From: an uncultured Propionibacteriaceae bacterium
GTDB lineage: Bacteria; Actinomycetota; Actinomycetes; Propionibacteriales; Propionibacteriaceae
Assembly: GCA_902805915.1 (NCBI GenBank)
Contig: CADCUO010000002.1
Location: 1 to 33,756, forward strand
DNA: 33,756 nucleotides
Direction of reading: 5' to 3'
The notes beneath the pieces were generated by a model. That model ran no database searches. It saw only the letters and a list, made by a program, of their open reading frames with translations, and had not been told where the DNA came from. Position numbers and translations under genes: made by a program. Positions 16,760-24,415 of the stretch are shown here, piece after piece (position 1 is the stretch's first letter; every line of letters begins with the position of its first letter).

Positions 16760-18346
16760 GTGCACCAGAAGGCGGCTTCGGCGACGACCAACGCGGCGCG
16801 CCCAACGCTGTGGTGGGCGCGGCTCGCGGGGATCGTGTCGGGAGTGGCCGGACTGACCATCGCGGATCTGGTGGCACAGCTCGTATCTCCCGCCGGGTCA
16901 CCGGTGGCTGCGGTCGGGGAGGCGGTCATCAGCCTGCTGCCGGCCGACCTGGTCAACTGGGGCAAAGACACCCTCGGTGCTGCCGACAAGCCGATCCTGT
17001 TGGCCACCGTCGCCGTGGTCGTGCTCGCAGTCAGCGGTCTGGCCGGGCAGCTGGAGCTGCGGCGCCGCTCCGTCGGAGGGCTCGTGTATGTGCTGCTGGC
17101 GGTGCTCGGCATTGCCGGGGTGATCCTGCGGTCCGACTCGAGTCTGCTCAGCCCGGTACCCACGCTTGTGGGGCTGCTGGTCGCCTACGTGATCCTGACC
17201 TCCTTGACCGCTCGGCTGGCCCGCTGGCATCCCCGCCGACGACTCGACGATGATGATCGTGCGTCGCCCACATCGTCCTCAGCACGTCGCAGCTTCCTCG
17301 GCCTGGTCATCGGTGTCGGCGCGGCCAGCGCTGTTGCCGCGGTCGCGGGCCGCGCGCTGGCTGGTGCGGCCAATGCCGCGGCCACCGCCCGAGCCGCGCT
17401 CAGACTTCCGGCTGCGGCCACCAAGGCGGCACCAGTGCCCGCCGGCGCCGATCTTGGCATCGCCGGACTCACCCCGTACATCACTGCGAACGACGAGTTC
17501 TACCGGATCGACACCGCCCTTCAGGTGCCGGTGATCAACCCGGACGAGTGGTCGCTGAAGATCATCGGCATGGTCGAGAACGAGGTCGAGATCAGTTTCG
17601 TCGATCTGCTGGCCAAGCCGTTGGTCGAGCACGTGGCCACGCTCACCTGCGTCTCCAACAGGGTCGGCGGCGATCTGGTCGGCAACGCGCTCTGGCTGGG
17701 ATACCCGATCCGCGAGCTGCTGGCCCAGGCCAAGCCGCTGCCGGGCGCTGACATGGTGCTGTCCCGCAGCGACGACGACTTCACCGCCGGTACGCCGCTG
17801 GACGTGCTGACCGACCCGAAGCGGCAGGCGCTGCTCGCAGTGGGGATGAACGGTGAGCCGCTGCCCATCGAGCACGGGTTCCCGGTACGGATGGTCGTCC
17901 CCGGTCTGTACGGCTATGTCTCCGCGACCAAGTGGGTGGTCGAGCTCAAGGTCACCACCTTCGAGGAGGACTACGGCTACTGGACGCCCTTGGGCTGGTC
18001 CGCCCGCGGACCGATCAAGCTCGCATCCCGGATCGACACCCCCCGGCGAGGCACCATCGACGCTGGGACCGTTGCCGTGGCAGGCGTGGCCTGGGCGCAG
18101 CACACCGGGATCAGCAAAGTCGAGGTAAAGATCGACGAAGGCGGCTGGCAGACCGCCGAGCTGGCGGAGATCACCGGCGCCGACACCTGGCGGCAGTGGC
18201 ATCTCAGCTGGGCGGCGACGCCTGGGGACCACACCATCACCGTCCGCGCCACCGACGCCAACCAGATGTTGCAGTCTGACCAGATCGCCGAGCCGGCTCC
18301 CGATGGCGCCAGCGGCTGGCACAGCATCACGGTTGAGGTGCGCTAG
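16760..18346 (+). CDS. Membrane-anchored molybdopterin-dependent oxidoreductase, sulfite-oxidase fold
   Basis: 528-residue protein. Four hydrophobic helices (about 18-40, 80-97, 104-122, 133-150) precede a charged stretch. Then comes a twin-arginine segment, SARRSFLG (174-181), leading into a fifth helix (to about 200). The C-terminal domain is the sulfite-oxidase-type Mo-cofactor domain, with the Mo-ligand Cys297 in TLTCVSNRVGGDLVGN and GLYGYVSATKWV further on. An immunoglobulin-like dimerisation domain ends the protein. The cofactor domain should sit outside the membrane, exported folded by Tat after Sec inserts the first four helices, as known for actinobacterial QcrA. The natural substrate is unknown. 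The GTG start at 16760 is a choice; TTG 16733 is possible. Confidence 0.88.
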   Translation: MHQKAASATTNAARPTLWWARLAGIVSGVAGLTIADLVAQLVSPAGSPVAAVGEAVISLLPADLVNWGKDTLGAADKPILLATVAVVVLAVSGLAGQLELRRRSVGGLVYVLLAVLGIAGVILRSDSSLLSPVPTLVGLLVAYVILTSLTARLARWHPRRRLDDDDRASPTSSSARRSFLGLVIGVGAASAVAAVAGRALAGAANAAATARAALRLPAAATKAAPVPAGADLGIAGLTPYITANDEFYRIDTALQVPVINPDEWSLKIIGMVENEVEISFVDLLAKPLVEHVATLTCVSNRVGGDLVGNALWLGYPIRELLAQAKPLPGADMVLSRSDDDFTAGTPLDVLTDPKRQALLAVGMNGEPLPIEHGFPVRMVVPGLYGYVSATKWVVELKVTTFEEDYGYWTPLGWSARGPIKLASRIDTPRRGTIDAGTVAVAGVAWAQHTGISKVEVKIDEGGWQTAELAEITGADTWRQWHLSWAATPGDHTITVRATDANQMLQSDQIAEPAPDGASGWHSITVEVR

Positions 18347-18447
18347 CCAGGGACCCTAGCCGCTCGCCGGATGTTGATGGCCAGCCGGGCTGGTGCCGTG
18401 GCGAGCCGACCGCGGTGCGGCACCGCCGCCAATTGGATCTGCTGGCA

Positions 18448-18459
18448 TAGGTTGCAGGG
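18448..18459 (+). promoter_or_regulatory. Predicted -10 of the transhydrogenase operon, leaderless start
   Basis: TAGGTT (18448-18453) is followed by six bases and then GTG 18460. The G-rich bases touching the GTG are too close to act as a ribosome site, so a leaderless mRNA is more likely. No -35 at normal spacing was recognised. Confidence 0.4.
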
Positions 18460-19599
18460 GTGCGAATCGGGATAGCGAGAGAAGTCCAGCCGGGTGAGGC
18501 GCGGGTGGCTCTGGTACCTGAGGTGATCGCCGGCTTGCTGAAGGCCGGGTACGAGGTGGCGGTCCAGCCCGCAGCCGGGCACGGCGCGATGATCAGCGAC
18601 GACGCGTACCGGCAGGCCGGCGCCGCCGTCAACCAGGCCGCGCTCACCGGCGCCGAGCTGGTGGTCAGTGTGCAGCCGCTCAGCCCAGAAGCCTTGGGCG
18701 AGCTGCGCTCCGGGGCGGCCACCCTGTCGTTCTTCCCGGCCAACCAGCGGCTGCCCGAGGTGGTGGCCCGCCGCGACCTCGGGCTGACGACGTTCGCGAT
18801 GGAGTATGTGCCCCGCATCTCCCGGGCGCAGGCGATGGACGCGCTGTCCTCGCAGTCGCTGGTCACCGGTTATCGCGGCGCCCTCGTCGCGGCCGGTCGG
18901 CTGCGGCAGTTCTTCCCGCTCAACATGACCGCCGCAGGAACGCTTCCACCCGCGCAGGTGGTGGTGTTGGGCGCTGGAGTGGCCGGTTTGCAAGCAATCG
19001 CCACCTGCCGTCGCCTCGGCGCAGTAGTGAAGGGGTACGACGTCCGCGCCGCTGCGGCGGAGGAGATCCGATCCATGGGGGCCGTTGCCATCGACCTGCA
19101 GCTACCCACCCTGGAGGGGGCCGGCGGATACGCCAGGGAGATGAGCGAGGAGCGAGCGGCCCTGCAGCGGGAGCGACTAACACCGTTCGTTGCGGCTGCC
19201 GACGCGTTGATCACTACCGCCGCGGTACCGGGTCGACGGGCGCCGGTTCTGGTGACCCAAGCCATGGTGGAACAGATGAAGGTGGGGTCCGTTGTGGTGG
19301 ATTTGGCCGCCGACTCAGGCGGCAATGTCGAGGGCGTGGTCCCCGGGCAGGTGGTCCGGATGGGGCAGGCCCAGGTCTGGGGTGGCTCCAACGTGCCCAG
19401 CCAGATGCCTGCGCCGGCCAGCCGGCTCTACGCGCAGAACCTCAGCACCGTGATCATGCTCATGACCAAGGAAGGCGGTTTCACTCCTGACTTCAGTGAT
19501 GAGATCGTCGCGGCGATGTGCGTGACCCATGCCGGCGCGGTCGTCCACGACCCCACCGCGCAGCTGCTCAGCAAGACCGCAGGAGGGACCAGTGAGTGA
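18460..19599 (+). CDS. pntAA: NAD(P) transhydrogenase subunit alpha 1 (NAD(H)-binding domain I)
   Basis: 379-residue soluble domain I of proton-translocating transhydrogenase, which passes hydride between NADH and NADP+ using the proton gradient. It starts with the alanine dehydrogenase/PNT signature (GIAREVQPGEARVALVP). The Rossmann motif is VVVLGAGVAGLQAIATCRRLGA, and RAAAAEEIRSMGA follows. The split into three genes (alpha 1, alpha 2, beta) is the arrangement known from Rhodospirillum and many actinobacteria. The stop overlaps the alpha 2 start by 8 bp. A possible leaderless promoter lies right before GTG 18460. Confidence 0.95.
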   Translation: MRIGIAREVQPGEARVALVPEVIAGLLKAGYEVAVQPAAGHGAMISDDAYRQAGAAVNQAALTGAELVVSVQPLSPEALGELRSGAATLSFFPANQRLPEVVARRDLGLTTFAMEYVPRISRAQAMDALSSQSLVTGYRGALVAAGRLRQFFPLNMTAAGTLPPAQVVVLGAGVAGLQAIATCRRLGAVVKGYDVRAAAAEEIRSMGAVAIDLQLPTLEGAGGYAREMSEERAALQRERLTPFVAAADALITTAAVPGRRAPVLVTQAMVEQMKVGSVVVDLAADSGGNVEGVVPGQVVRMGQAQVWGGSNVPSQMPAPASRLYAQNLSTVIMLMTKEGGFTPDFSDEIVAAMCVTHAGAVVHDPTAQLLSKTAGGTSE

Positions 19600-19909
19600 G
19601 TCCATCGTCTGGTTGACGATTTTCGTTCTCGCCATCTTCGTCGGGATCGAGGTGATCTCAAAGGTGTCGACCATCCTGCACACGCCACTGATGTCGGGCT
19701 CCAACGCCATCCACGGCGTGATCCTGGTGGGTGCCATCCTGGTCACCGGGTCCGCAGACACGACACCGGTGCTGATCTTCGGGCTGGTGGGGGTCGTACT
19801 GGCAGCGATCAACATGGCCGGCGGCTTCGTGGTCACAGACCGGATGCTGCACATGTTCTCCAGCCGCCGCCGGCTCCCGGTCGGCAGCGGACGGAAGACG
19901 GATACATGA
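19592..19909 (+). CDS. pntAB: NAD(P) transhydrogenase subunit alpha 2 (membrane part)
   Basis: 105-residue membrane subunit with three hydrophobic helices (about residues 4-20, 35-55, 60-80). The ISKVSTILHTPLMSGSNAIHG segment is highly typical of PntAB. I begin at GTG 19592, where AGGAGGG lies 4-5 nt upstream; the open frame extends further 5' through the alpha 1 gene. The start overlaps the alpha 1 stop by 8 bp, and the stop overlaps the beta start by 4 bp, so the three subunits are translationally coupled. It contributes helices to the proton channel. Confidence 0.95.
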   Translation: MSESIVWLTIFVLAIFVGIEVISKVSTILHTPLMSGSNAIHGVILVGAILVTGSADTTPVLIFGLVGVVLAAINMAGGFVVTDRMLHMFSSRRRLPVGSGRKTDT

Positions 19910-21285
19910 ACGCCACGCTCTCCCAGCTGGCGTACCTGCTGGCTGCGGTCTGCTTCATCGTCGCCCTCAAGGGCCTTTCCCAGCCGGCAACGGCGCGCCG
20001 CGGCAACCTGATCGGTGCAGCCGGCGCGGTGATCGCCTGCGTCACGGTGCTGCTCACTCCCGGCCTGAACCATCGCGGCCCGATCCTGATCGCCATCGCT
20101 GTCGGCCTGCTGGTCGGTGTGCTCGGCGCCTATCGGGTGCAGATGACGCAGATGCCGCAGATGGTCGCGCTGTTCAACGGCGTCGGCGGTGGGGCGGCGG
20201 CGATCGTTGCACTGATCGAGCTGCGCAGCATCACCACTGCCGGCGGCGCCTCCACCATCCATCTGGTGGCCACCGCGTTCACGATCCTGGTCGGTGCGGT
20301 CAGCCTGGCCGGATCCCTCGTCACGTTCCTGAAGCTTCAGGAGCTGATGACCACCCGCCCGGTCGTGTTCCCCGGCTACCCCGTCGCCTACGCCGGGGTC
20401 ATGGTGGTAGCGGTCGTCGTCGCGGTGATCGTGGTGGTGACGCCGTCGTTGGCGTTGGGTGCCCTGCTCGCCGTGCTGGGGTTGGCGTTGGGGGTGCTGC
20501 TGGTGCTGCCCGTCGGCGGCGCCGACGTACCGATTGTGATCTCGCTGCTGAACGCCTTCACCGGCCTGACGGTTGCGGCCGGCGGCTACGTTCTGGGCAA
20601 TACCTTGCTGCTGGTGGCCGGCACGTTGGTCGGCGCGGCGGGCACCCTGCTCACCAAGCTGATGGCGGCGGCGATGGGCCGGTCGCTCGTCAGCACCCTC
20701 TTCGGCGCCCTGCGCGGCGGATCAACTCAAGGCACCACCGCGATCAGCAACCGCCCGGTGAAGTCCGCCAGCCCGGAGGACATCGCCATCCTGCTCGGGT
20801 ACGCCGACCGGGTGGTCATCGTGCCGGGGTACGGGTTGGCCGTCGCACAGGCGCAGCACACCCTGCGCCAGCTCGTCGACGTGCTTCAGGAGCGGGGCAC
20901 CACGGTTGACTACGCCATCCACCCTGTCGCCGGTCGGATGCCGGGCCACATGAACGTGCTGCTGGCTGAGGCGCAGGTGCCGTACGGCCAGCTGAAGGAG
21001 ATGGCCGAGATCGACCCGGAGTTCAAGCAGACCGACGTGGTGCTGGTGGTCGGCGCCAACGACGTGGTGAACCCCGCTGCGGAGACCGATTCCAGCGCGC
21101 CGATCTTCGGGATGCCGATCCTGCATGCCAGCCAGGCGCGTCAGGTCGTGTTCATGAAGCGCTCGATGCGACCCGGGTTCGCCGGGATCGAGAACCAGCT
21201 GCTCTACGAGCCCGGCACTACCTTGCTGTTCGGTGACGCCAAGGACACCCTCAGCAAGCTGCTGGCCGCTGTTAGGGCCCTATGA
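19906..21285 (+). CDS. pntB: NAD(P) transhydrogenase subunit beta
   Basis: 459-residue subunit. The N-terminal 270 residues form about eight or nine membrane helices (domain II, proton pathway). The C-terminal domain III binds NADP(H): VIVPGYGLAVAQAQH, HPVAGRMPGHMNVLLAEA, VVLVVGANDVVNPAA and MPILHASQARQVVFMKRSM are all near-invariant in the family. It is complete and in normal length range. It makes NADPH from NADH with the proton gradient. The ATG overlaps the alpha 2 stop. The stop overlaps the next gene start by 4 bp, which ties a nucleotidyltransferase to the operon. Confidence 0.96.
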   Translation: MNATLSQLAYLLAAVCFIVALKGLSQPATARRGNLIGAAGAVIACVTVLLTPGLNHRGPILIAIAVGLLVGVLGAYRVQMTQMPQMVALFNGVGGGAAAIVALIELRSITTAGGASTIHLVATAFTILVGAVSLAGSLVTFLKLQELMTTRPVVFPGYPVAYAGVMVVAVVVAVIVVVTPSLALGALLAVLGLALGVLLVLPVGGADVPIVISLLNAFTGLTVAAGGYVLGNTLLLVAGTLVGAAGTLLTKLMAAAMGRSLVSTLFGALRGGSTQGTTAISNRPVKSASPEDIAILLGYADRVVIVPGYGLAVAQAQHTLRQLVDVLQERGTTVDYAIHPVAGRMPGHMNVLLAEAQVPYGQLKEMAEIDPEFKQTDVVLVVGANDVVNPAAETDSSAPIFGMPILHASQARQVVFMKRSMRPGFAGIENQLLYEPGTTLLFGDAKDTLSKLLAAVRAL

Positions 21286-22082
21286 CCGCGGGCAGCCACG
21301 AGCCCGCAGGGCTGACCGACGAGCAGCTGCTGGACTCGGTGGCTGACCGGCTGGGCTCGCTGCCGGGCGTACGGGCGGTAGCGCTGGGCGGCTCCCGGGC
21401 GCAAGGCACGCAGCGACCGGACAGCGACTGGGACTTCGCCATCTACTACCGCGGCAGCTTCAATCCGCAGCACCTGCGGGACCTGGGCTGGCCGGGGGAG
21501 GTGTCGGAGCTCGGCGGCTGGGGCGGCGGCGTCTTCAACGGGGGTGCCTGGCTGCGCGTCGACGGGCGACCGGTCGACGTGCACTACCGAGATTTGGACC
21601 GGATCGACGTCGAGATCGCCGAAGCAGCAGCAGGCAGGGTCCACTTCGAGCCGCTGCTGTTCCACCTCGCCGGTATCCCCACTTATCTGGTGCTGGCAGA
21701 GCTGGCCATCAACCGGGTGCTGCGCGGTGACCTGCCAAGGCCCGAGTTTCCCAAGGCCCTGCAGGAGGCGGCGCCGCCGGCGTGGTGGGCCAACGCGGAG
21801 ATGACCATGTTGTACGCGGAGGCGAACCACGCGCCGTTCGGGCGGGTCGCGCAATGCCTGGGGCTGCTCGCCCAAGGCGCATCGCAGGCCGCCCACGCCG
21901 TACTCGCTGCACGCGCCGAATGGGTGACGAACGAGAAGAACCTCCTCACCCGCGCCCACCTGGGCGGCGTCGACGCCATCTTCGCCGAGGCCAGCGCCGA
22001 CCCGTTCCGGTTGGCGCAGGTTGCGGCGGAGACCCGTACGCTGTGCGCCGCAGCCGTACGGGTGGCCACCGGAACGGGCTGA
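21282..22082 (+). CDS. Nucleotidyltransferase domain-containing protein
   Basis: 266-residue protein with a minimal pol-beta-type nucleotidyltransferase core: LGGSRAQG (36-42), the Asp pair DSDWDF (Asp49, Asp51) and a third acidic position in RPVDVHYRD (Asp99). The rest is helical, with no membrane segment. Such proteins add a nucleotide to a small molecule or protein; aminoglycoside adenylyltransferases and MNT-type antitoxins share the core. No HEPN partner is adjacent, so it is not a typical MNT-HEPN pair. The start overlaps pntB by 4 bp (ATGA), so it is expressed with the transhydrogenase. A functional link to redox metabolism is not evident. Confidence 0.85.
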   Translation: MTAGSHEPAGLTDEQLLDSVADRLGSLPGVRAVALGGSRAQGTQRPDSDWDFAIYYRGSFNPQHLRDLGWPGEVSELGGWGGGVFNGGAWLRVDGRPVDVHYRDLDRIDVEIAEAAAGRVHFEPLLFHLAGIPTYLVLAELAINRVLRGDLPRPEFPKALQEAAPPAWWANAEMTMLYAEANHAPFGRVAQCLGLLAQGASQAAHAVLAARAEWVTNEKNLLTRAHLGGVDAIFAEASADPFRLAQVAAETRTLCAAAVRVATGTG

Positions 22083-22143
22083 GACGGCGGCCACAAAGGC
22101 GACGCCGATCTTATGCAGATGACTCACCTTGGGGCGGGGCGCC

Positions 22144-22169
22144 GGTTTACCCGGTAAAGCCCTGGGTAC
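22144..22169 (+). promoter_or_regulatory. SigmaB/SigmaF-type stress promoter
   Basis: GGTTT (22144-22148), a 15-base spacer and GGGTA (22164-22168) match the actinobacterial general-stress sigma consensus (mycobacterial SigF, Streptomyces SigH/SigB type). A 13-bp palindrome TTTACCCGGTAAA (22146-22158) overlaps the upstream element and may be an operator or chance. The start site would fall about 30 nt before ATG 22209. Confidence 0.7.
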
Positions 22170-22208
22170 GGAGGGAGGTAAGACCGTCCGACTACCAAAA
22201 GGAAAACC

Positions 22209-23066
22209 ATGGTCACCAAGGAACAGGCTCAGACCCTCGCGGGCTCGAGCGGCAACGTGGTCAGCACCACTGGCGACAAGATTGGCGGCATCGGCCAGAT
22301 CTATGTCGATGACACCACGGGCGACCCCACCTGGGTCACGGTGAAGACCGGACTCTTCGGTACCTCGCAGTCATTCGTGCCGCTGGAGAACGCCAGCGTC
22401 AACGGCGACGACATCCAGGTCGCCTACGACAAGGACAAGGTGAAGGACGCCCCTCGGGTTGACGCCGACGGCGACATCACGCCGGAGGAAGAGGATCGGC
22501 TGTACGCCTACTACGGCCTCGGCGGCACCAGCTACTCCGACACCGACACCACCTCTGGCTACACCGACACCGACACCACCTCTGGCTACACCGACACCGA
22601 GGGTGCAGGCGTCGCTTCCGGCCGTGGTAACGACAGCGGTTTCAACAGCGAGCGCGACACTGTCGGCCATGACACCTCCGGCCCCACCACCGACGACGCG
22701 ATGACGTTGTCGGAAGAGCAGCTGCGGGTTGGCACGGAGCGCCGCGAGGCAGGCCGTGCCCGGCTGCGCAAGTACGTGGTCACCGAGAACGTGACGCAGA
22801 CGGTTCCGGTCAGCCGAGAAGAGGTGCGGGTCGAGCGCGAGCCGATCACGGACGCCAATCGCGACTCCGCTATGGCGGGCCCCGCCATCAGCGAAGAGGA
22901 GCACGAGGTCATCCTGCACGAGGAGCGTCCCGTCGTGCAGAAGGACGCCGTACCGGTCGAGCGTGTCCGCCTGGACACCGAGACCGTCACCGAGCAGGTT
23001 GACGTGTCCGACGAAGTACGCAAGGAACGGATCGACACCGACCTCGACGGCGACCGCAACCGCTGA
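22209..23066 (+). CDS. PRC-barrel plus DUF2382 stress protein
   Basis: 285-residue hydrophilic protein. Residues 1-80 are a PRC-barrel (GGIGQIYVDDTTGDPTWVTVKTG). An acidic, Tyr/Thr/Asp/Ser/Gly-rich linker carries three 9-residue repeats (YSDTDTTSG, YTDTDTTSG, YTDTEGAGV). The C-terminal part is DUF2382 (LRVGTERREAGRARLRKYVVTE, then VPVSREEVRVEREPI). Proteins with this pair occur in many copies in actinobacteria and are linked to osmotic and oxidative stress; the molecular role is unknown. The upstream sigmaB/F-type promoter and the strong terminator after the stop make it a single-gene stress unit. The ribosome site is a modest GGAAAA 4-9 nt before ATG. Confidence 0.9.
   Translation: MVTKEQAQTLAGSSGNVVSTTGDKIGGIGQIYVDDTTGDPTWVTVKTGLFGTSQSFVPLENASVNGDDIQVAYDKDKVKDAPRVDADGDITPEEEDRLYAYYGLGGTSYSDTDTTSGYTDTDTTSGYTDTEGAGVASGRGNDSGFNSERDTVGHDTSGPTTDDAMTLSEEQLRVGTERREAGRARLRKYVVTENVTQTVPVSREEVRVEREPITDANRDSAMAGPAISEEEHEVILHEERPVVQKDAVPVERVRLDTETVTEQVDVSDEVRKERIDTDLDGDRNR
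22533..22613 (+). repeat. 27-bp in-frame tandem repeat in the stress-protein linker
   Basis: Units at 22533-22559 and 22560-22586 are nearly identical; the third, 22587-22613, keeps only its first half. They encode the YxDTDTTSG linker between the PRC-barrel and DUF2382 domains, a candidate site for slippage. Confidence 0.85.
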
Positions 23067-23077
23067 GGAAAGAACTG

Positions 23078-23121
23078 ACTCCGGTGCTGGACCTAAGGGT
23101 CCGGCACCGGAGTTTTTCTTT
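23078..23121 (+). terminator. Strong intrinsic terminator after the DUF2382 gene
   Basis: A 16-bp stem (23078-23093 with 23098-23113, one G-T pair), a 4-base TAAG loop and a TTTTCTTT tract follow the stop codon at 23066 by 11 bases. The stop of the convergent PTP-like gene (23093-23095) lies inside the stem, so the structure may serve both directions, though the T-run favours the rightward transcript. Confidence 0.9.
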
Positions 23122-23704
23122 GTATGGGACCACCGGACCGCCGCTTCCTCACACCGGCGTTTCCGTTTATGTAGCTAGTCGTATTCGCGGAAGCGTGCGA
23201 TGAATGCTGTTGCTGTGCAGTCTCCACTGCTTCGGCGCAGTAAGCCGTCCGCACCCATTCAACGGCCCGGTCGGCACGGAGGCCGCTCATGACCGCGAGG
23301 CACGCCAAGGCGGTCCCAGTGCGGCCATGCCCGCCTATACACCCCACCTCTACGGGCTTCCCCATGCTGGCCTGCGAAAGCAACGTCCGAAAGGCGGCGA
23401 TGAGCGCAGCGCGGCTTGTCGGCAGGCCAAAGTCCGGCCAGTCGAGGTGTGCGTGTGGCCACGGCGGTTGCCACTGTGGATCGAAGTACAAGCCGTAGTC
23501 AGGGGCCCGATCGCGGCGGTAGGGGTCGTCAGCATCAAACGATGTGGCCACGACTGGAGCGCCGTCGGGCAGTACCACAACATCGTGGTGCCGGTGGAGG
23601 TTTACCTGGCGATGACTGTGATCAGACCTCAAGCACCCGGGCGCCTTATCTGGGCGCCAGTACGTCCGGCAGTCACCGCACACCACAACTGCGAAGGTTT
23701 CCAT
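23093..23704 (-). CDS. Protein-tyrosine-phosphatase-like protein with N-terminal Cys/His segment
   Basis: 203-residue protein. The PTP signature C-x5-R is present as GCIGGHGRTGTA (Cys122, Arg128). An acidic stretch upstream, HLDWPDFGLP, could supply the general acid Asp as in the WPD loop. The N-terminus has Cys9, Cys12, Cys24 and His29 (C-x2-C-x11-C-x4-H), which looks like a small zinc-binding unit. It is probably a dual-specificity or phosphoamino-acid phosphatase; the target is unknown. The C-terminal 35 residues are rich in Arg, Ser and Asn and probably disordered. The stop lies inside the terminator of the convergent gene. It follows the 2H phosphoesterase gene, 53 bp upstream on the same strand. 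Confidence 0.8.
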   Translation of the reverse strand: METFAVVVCGDCRTYWRPDKAPGCLRSDHSHRQVNLHRHHDVVVLPDGAPVVATSFDADDPYRRDRAPDYGLYFDPQWQPPWPHAHLDWPDFGLPTSRAALIAAFRTLLSQASMGKPVEVGCIGGHGRTGTALACLAVMSGLRADRAVEWVRTAYCAEAVETAQQQHSSHASANTTSYINGNAGVRKRRSGGPIQRKTPVPDP

Positions 23705-23757
23705 CGAGCATTGATGCTAGCCGGGGGCATCCTGCGCGATGACAGGCTGCCCTGCAC

Positions 23758-24309
23758 CTAGGCAGGGCTGCCAAAGTGATAGTCGCGAACGTGTGCCCAG
23801 CGCGCTGGCTGCGTCCGACCTTCGAGGGGCGGGCCGGCCCAGAGTTCGAGGTGGTCCGCCCGCTGGATGAAGGGCAATCGTCGTTGGACCGAGCGTTCGG
23901 CTGCCTGGAGGTCAGACACCGGGTGATCGTGACCAATCGTGAGATGTGGGACGGTGTCGACGTACTCGCCCGCATAGGGCGGGAAGTCCGGGAACGCTGC
24001 CCAAACATCGCGGGTGAGGCGCCGGATGGGCTCGGGATCATCTGGGGCAAGGTAGACGACGCGGTCGCCGAACCATCCAGATCGGCTGGCTCGAACGGAG
24101 AACGGCTCGAACTGGGCTCTGAGTTCTTCGAGACGGCGGTGGTCGTCGGCGGTCATCAGCTCGAGGGCCTTGAATGGGTAGATCACCGTAATGTGCGCCG
24201 GAACGCCGTCCTCAGATGCTCGGTCGAAGCGTGCACGCTGGGCTGCCACCGCGTACTCGGCTCCAGGGCATACCAGTAGCAGCGCCGTCTCTCTCTGCGT
24301 CGACTGCAC
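23758..24309 (-). CDS. 2'-5' RNA ligase-family 2H phosphoesterase
   Basis: About 183 residues with the two H-x-T motifs of the 2H phosphoesterase superfamily: HITVIYPF about 40 residues in and PHLTIGHD about 80 residues later. Family members hydrolyse cyclic nucleotide phosphates or join/open 2'-5' RNA linkages; which applies here cannot be told. It has no membrane segment. I use GTG 24309; TTG 24315 is the alternative and neither has a good ribosome site. The methyltransferase gene lies about 100 bp upstream on the same strand and the PTP-like gene downstream, so the three may share a transcript, but no joint pathway is evident. Confidence 0.85.
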   Translation of the reverse strand: MQSTQRETALLLVCPGAEYAVAAQRARFDRASEDGVPAHITVIYPFKALELMTADDHRRLEELRAQFEPFSVRASRSGWFGDRVVYLAPDDPEPIRRLTRDVWAAFPDFPPYAGEYVDTVPHLTIGHDHPVSDLQAAERSVQRRLPFIQRADHLELWAGPPLEGRTQPARWAHVRDYHFGSPA

Positions 24310-24415
24310 GCCCAACCGTATCCCGCTGGCGTTCCCCGTACGAGGCGCCTGTGCTGGTGACCGTGGGCCACGACGTGTTCCCGCCGGTTGCGCCGAGCCA
24401 GACGATCAGCACGGG

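Noticed and set aside
21282-22082. MNT-HEPN toxin-antitoxin pair
   Set aside because: The nucleotidyltransferase core fits, but no HEPN-type gene with an R-x4-6-H motif adjoins it, and the protein is longer than MNT antitoxins.
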